A program made the position numbers and the translations under genes. Below the pieces are notes generated by a model that was given only the letters and a program-made list of their open reading frames with translations, was not told where the DNA came from and did no database searches. Positions 61,359 to 64,000 of a stretch of DNA of 64,000 bases are shown here, piece after piece. Origin of the DNA: Cephalopachus bancanus (lineage: Eukaryota; Chordata; Mammalia; Primates; Tarsiidae); assembly GCA_027257055.1 (NCBI GenBank), contig JAPVLO010000074.1, positions 1,240,001 through 1,304,000 on the forward strand, in the 5' to 3' direction. Numbering within the stretch: the stretch's first letter is position 1; every line of letters starts with the position of its first letter.

Positions 61359-61645
61359 TTTTTTTTTTTTGAGTTGGAGTCTCACTCTGTTGCCCAGACC
61401 GGAGTGCAGCGGCCACTCCCACTGCAGCCTCAACCTGCTGGGCTCTGGCGATCCTTCCACCTCAGCCTTCTGAGTAGCCGGAATTACAGGCATGCGCTAC
61501 CACGCCAGGCTGATTTTTTGATTTATTGTAGAGATGAGGTCTCACCAAGTTGCCCAGGCAGGTCTCGAACCCGCGGGCTCAGGCAATCCACTCACCTCAG
61601 TCTCCCAAAGGCGCGGGATTACAGGCTGAGCCACCGAGCCCGGCG
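61359..61645 (-). mobile_element. Full-length Alu, antisense, young
   Basis: T run, 'gagttggagtctcactctgttgcccagaccggagtgcagcggccac' to 'gctgagccaccgagcccggc'. High CpG retention and near-consensus sequence suggest one of the youngest Alus here. The 116-residue frame at 61374-61724 is an Alu read-through artefact. Confidence 0.94.
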
Positions 61646-62309
61646 GGAAATATACCTTTTATTAGTTCTTAGTAATGTACAGAAGCACTTGTGCCCTGGC
61701 CATTCCCTTCTCCAGGGGCTGTGACAATATGGACAGACATTAGAGGGTCTCTGTATCAAGTTATCTTTTTCCTCCTCTCCTGCTCCCTTCTTTCTTCTTT
61801 AAGACTGTAAAAATAATCTTAGCTCATGGAATATACAAAAATAAACCACACACTACTTTTGGCTTGGGGTCAGTAATTTGCCAATTAGAAGGGTAGCCCA
61901 GAAAAATTTTGAGTAGAAGAGAAAGAAGATATGGATTATTTGCTAACTATACAATTATGGCTGGGATATGGGAGGACATACTGTAAACTGGCAGAAATCT
62001 GATCTGCAGTAGATAATAAGCAGTTTGTACAAAATGTTCTGGTTTGACAATGTGAAGAAAGGATTAGTGAAATGGGGAGGAAGTCGTCTCAAGAATACTT
62101 AATCGTTCATTGTTTGTGGGGTGTGAGAGAAAAAAACAGTTTAAGTCATAAGTTTCTGGGCTGGACACAGGGGTGGATAAGGAGAAAAGAGAATGGATTT
62201 AGCTTTCCTCCAGATATTCCAAGGCTTGTCTTTATTTTTTCCAGTTTGTGAACTCTTTCATGAAATAGAATTTGCCTTACTCAATTTTCTTTGTCCCCAG
62301 AATTCAGCA
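61646..62309. other. Non-coding stretch, nothing recognised
   Basis: About 660 bases with no gene or confident repeat. Confidence 0.4.
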
Positions 62310-62317
62310 TAGATTCT

Positions 62318-62607
62318 TTTTTTACTTTTTTGAGTAGGGGTCTCACTCTTGTTGCTTAGGCTGGAGTGCAGTGGCAGGCTCATTACTACCACAATCCCAC
62401 CTCGTGGGTTTAGGCAATCCTTCCACCTCAGCCTTCCAAGTAGCTGGAACTACAGACACACCACACCCAGCTAGTTTTTGTGATTTATTATAGAGACGAG
62501 GTCTCACCAATTTGCCCAGGCAGGTCTCAAACCCCTGGGCTCAGGCAATCCTCTCTCCTTGGCCTCCCAAAGTGCTGAGATTACAGGCCGAGCCACCATG
62601 CCTGGCC
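62318..62607 (-). mobile_element. Alu, antisense, with target duplication
   Basis: 'gagtaggggtctcactcttgttgcttaggctggagtgcagtggc' to 'gccgagccaccatgcctggcc'. It is flanked by 'tagattct' (62310-62317 and 62608-62615). An older copy with the ordinary 'ccaaagtgctgagattacagg' left arm. Confidence 0.9.
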
Positions 62608-63205
62608 TAGATTCTAAAAGATACTTGCTGTTTGATAAAATCTTGTGAGTAACGTATATGTGAAAGAGTACATGAATGCTTTAATCACTAAGGTTGAAAA
62701 ATTAAAATTTCTAAAAAAAGAATTGCTACCACATATGAAAACTGTGACATATAGGATTATTATATGGATTTCTCTGATCTAACTCATTCTCTGAGTCTTT
62801 AGTGAAAAGATCAATTTGCAAATGACAAAGAAACTTGACAATTTTACATTTGAGAAGTACTTAGATAAGTACTAATAGCAGTGGTTTTTTGACCCATACT
62901 TGACATGAGTTTAAAAAATGATTAAATAGGAGACAGCTGACTCTGATAAAGTCAGGAAAGAAGTCAGTAATTTGGTAAGAAGAATGTACAAGGAACCTAT
63001 CACAGTTTAGGTTGACATGGCAGATTTCGGGAAGAGACTTGAATGAACACAAATTTAATGACCATAAATACGGCTGACATTTGTACTTTTTCCACAAACG
63101 CTTTCATGATTAACTCCCCATATAAAAATATAAGCCAGGGATGTATTAAAACTACTAATGTGTCAGTTCCTCATTTTTTAAAACTCAATATATTCTTCTA
63201 AAAAT
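62608..63205. other. AT-rich non-coding stretch
   Basis: About 600 bases with no recognised feature, up to the L1 5' end. Confidence 0.4.
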
Positions 63206-63207
63206 AA

Positions 63208-64000
63208 ATTTTTTGGATCCAAAATGGCCTTCTGAGAGTAGATGACCAGCACCTTTCTCGCAGAGTAAAACATGGAAGAAATGCTGAGGTAACCCCAAGC
63301 AGCTTCAGCACACTTGGATAAAGGACATACCCTACATCCTGCAGAGGACGCTTGGGTCACATAAGCAAGGAAGAGAGAGAGAGAGGGCAGCTGGGCCATC
63401 CCTAACAGGAGCCAGGTCCCATCCCTGCCAGGAGCCAGGCTCACCTAAGATTTGCAGTCCTGCCTTGTATACGAGAGGGAGTATTCCTATCATGGTCTGT
63501 GACAATTTTCCTCCCCCAAGACTGCATGGGTTTTTAGCCACATGTGGGAGGAGACCTGGTAAGGGCACAGTGGTGTGCAACTAAAACTCACCTGGAACTG
63601 AAAGCCCACCCAAGGTCAGGATGCCTACTGCCAGTCAACCCTTCAGAGCATGTTCCCTGCTGGCAGTGCTCAGCAGCCAGCATCCTGGCCGAGAAAAGTC
63701 TGTCTGCCAGCTGCAGTTACCCAGTACCCACCACCAGAGTCTGGTAGCCAGCCTCTACAGAAGGAATCACCTGCCAGCCTCACTCGAGGGTAGGTCATGC
63801 TGGAGCAGGAATTCTGCTGCTTTTAAGTTCTGAGCATGGCCTTTTGAGGGGGAGGGAGAGTTGTGAAAGGTACCTGGAAACCCTGATTCCAAGCAAGAGC
63901 ATTTCTGGGCTGTGGATAGCACTTCGACTCTGGCAGTGCTGTTGCAGCAGCCAGGGGGCTCACCCCTCCTTCTAATCTCCACAAAGAGATGACAACTGGG
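63208..64000 (+). mobile_element. 5' end of a further sense L1, continuing past the window
   Basis: A GC-rich start 'ttggatccaaaatggcc' is followed by blocks shared with 1-840: 'cctgcagaggac', 'catgtgggaggagacc', 'ccctgctggcagtgct', 'ctgctgcttttaagttctgagc'. This is an L1 5' UTR of the same type as the old element at the window start. ORF1 would be expected beyond 64000. Short frames here are 5' UTR artefacts. Confidence 0.72.

Noticed and set aside
61374..61724. A 116-residue frame and similar frames at 13846, 29341, 30354 and 30484
   Set aside because: They are read-through of Alu arms, giving the well-known artefact peptides of Alu-containing frames.

Overview
The window is mammalian nuclear DNA and almost certainly comes from a non-human primate. 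Dimeric 7SL-derived Alu elements occur throughout, together with LINE-1 elements of many ages, MIR, L2, MER5-type and MaLR relics, and several retroviral LTRs. The younger Alus share a sequence that is not the AluS/AluY pattern of monkeys and apes, and they lack the right-arm sequence I associate with lemur and galago Alus. A tarsier-like genome is my best guess, but this is inference. I found no exon structure, CpG-island promoter or conserved host reading frame. The window reads as intergenic or deep intronic DNA, and nearly every open frame lies inside a transposable element or is a chance frame.

Layout. 1-3650: an old sense-strand L1 with its own 5' region and two large internal deletions. 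3651-9706: a nearly complete, young-looking L1 whose ORF1 and ORF2 are broken only by four single-base indels. 9707-14260: old L1M 3' tails, an MLT1-like LTR, a CA repeat and Alus. 16400-19640: a MER5-like element, a GAAA repeat, L2, MIR, an MLT1 LTR and a diverged local duplication. 20084-25705: an antisense L1 that stops in mid-ORF2 with an A-rich tail and has a 15-bp target duplication. It hosts two younger Alus. 26350-30600: Alus and MIR. 31265-35090: an old antisense L1 carrying three LTR-like insertions and a younger L1 3' end, followed by a U1 snRNA retropseudogene (35315-35478) with perfect 16-bp target duplications.

36860-50160: Alus, an L1M 3' end, an AT-rich palindromic block, an antisense twin-primed L1 (42465-43406), an AluJ-like dimer and a 1.3-kb LTR (47400-48711). 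50404-53709: a composite of sense L1 pieces nested inside an antisense Alu. 55265-64000: hAT relics, further LTRs, L2, MIR and Alus, ending in the 5' end of another sense L1 at about 63208 that runs off the window.

The parts do not form a pathway or operon. What links them is L1-driven retrotransposition: L1 enzymes inserted the L1, Alu and U1 copies, and retroviral integration added the LTRs. I did not find a previously undescribed biological system. The points worth a second look are insertion structures readable to the base: target duplications, inversions, premature tails and nested order. All family names come from pattern recognition, not from a database search.
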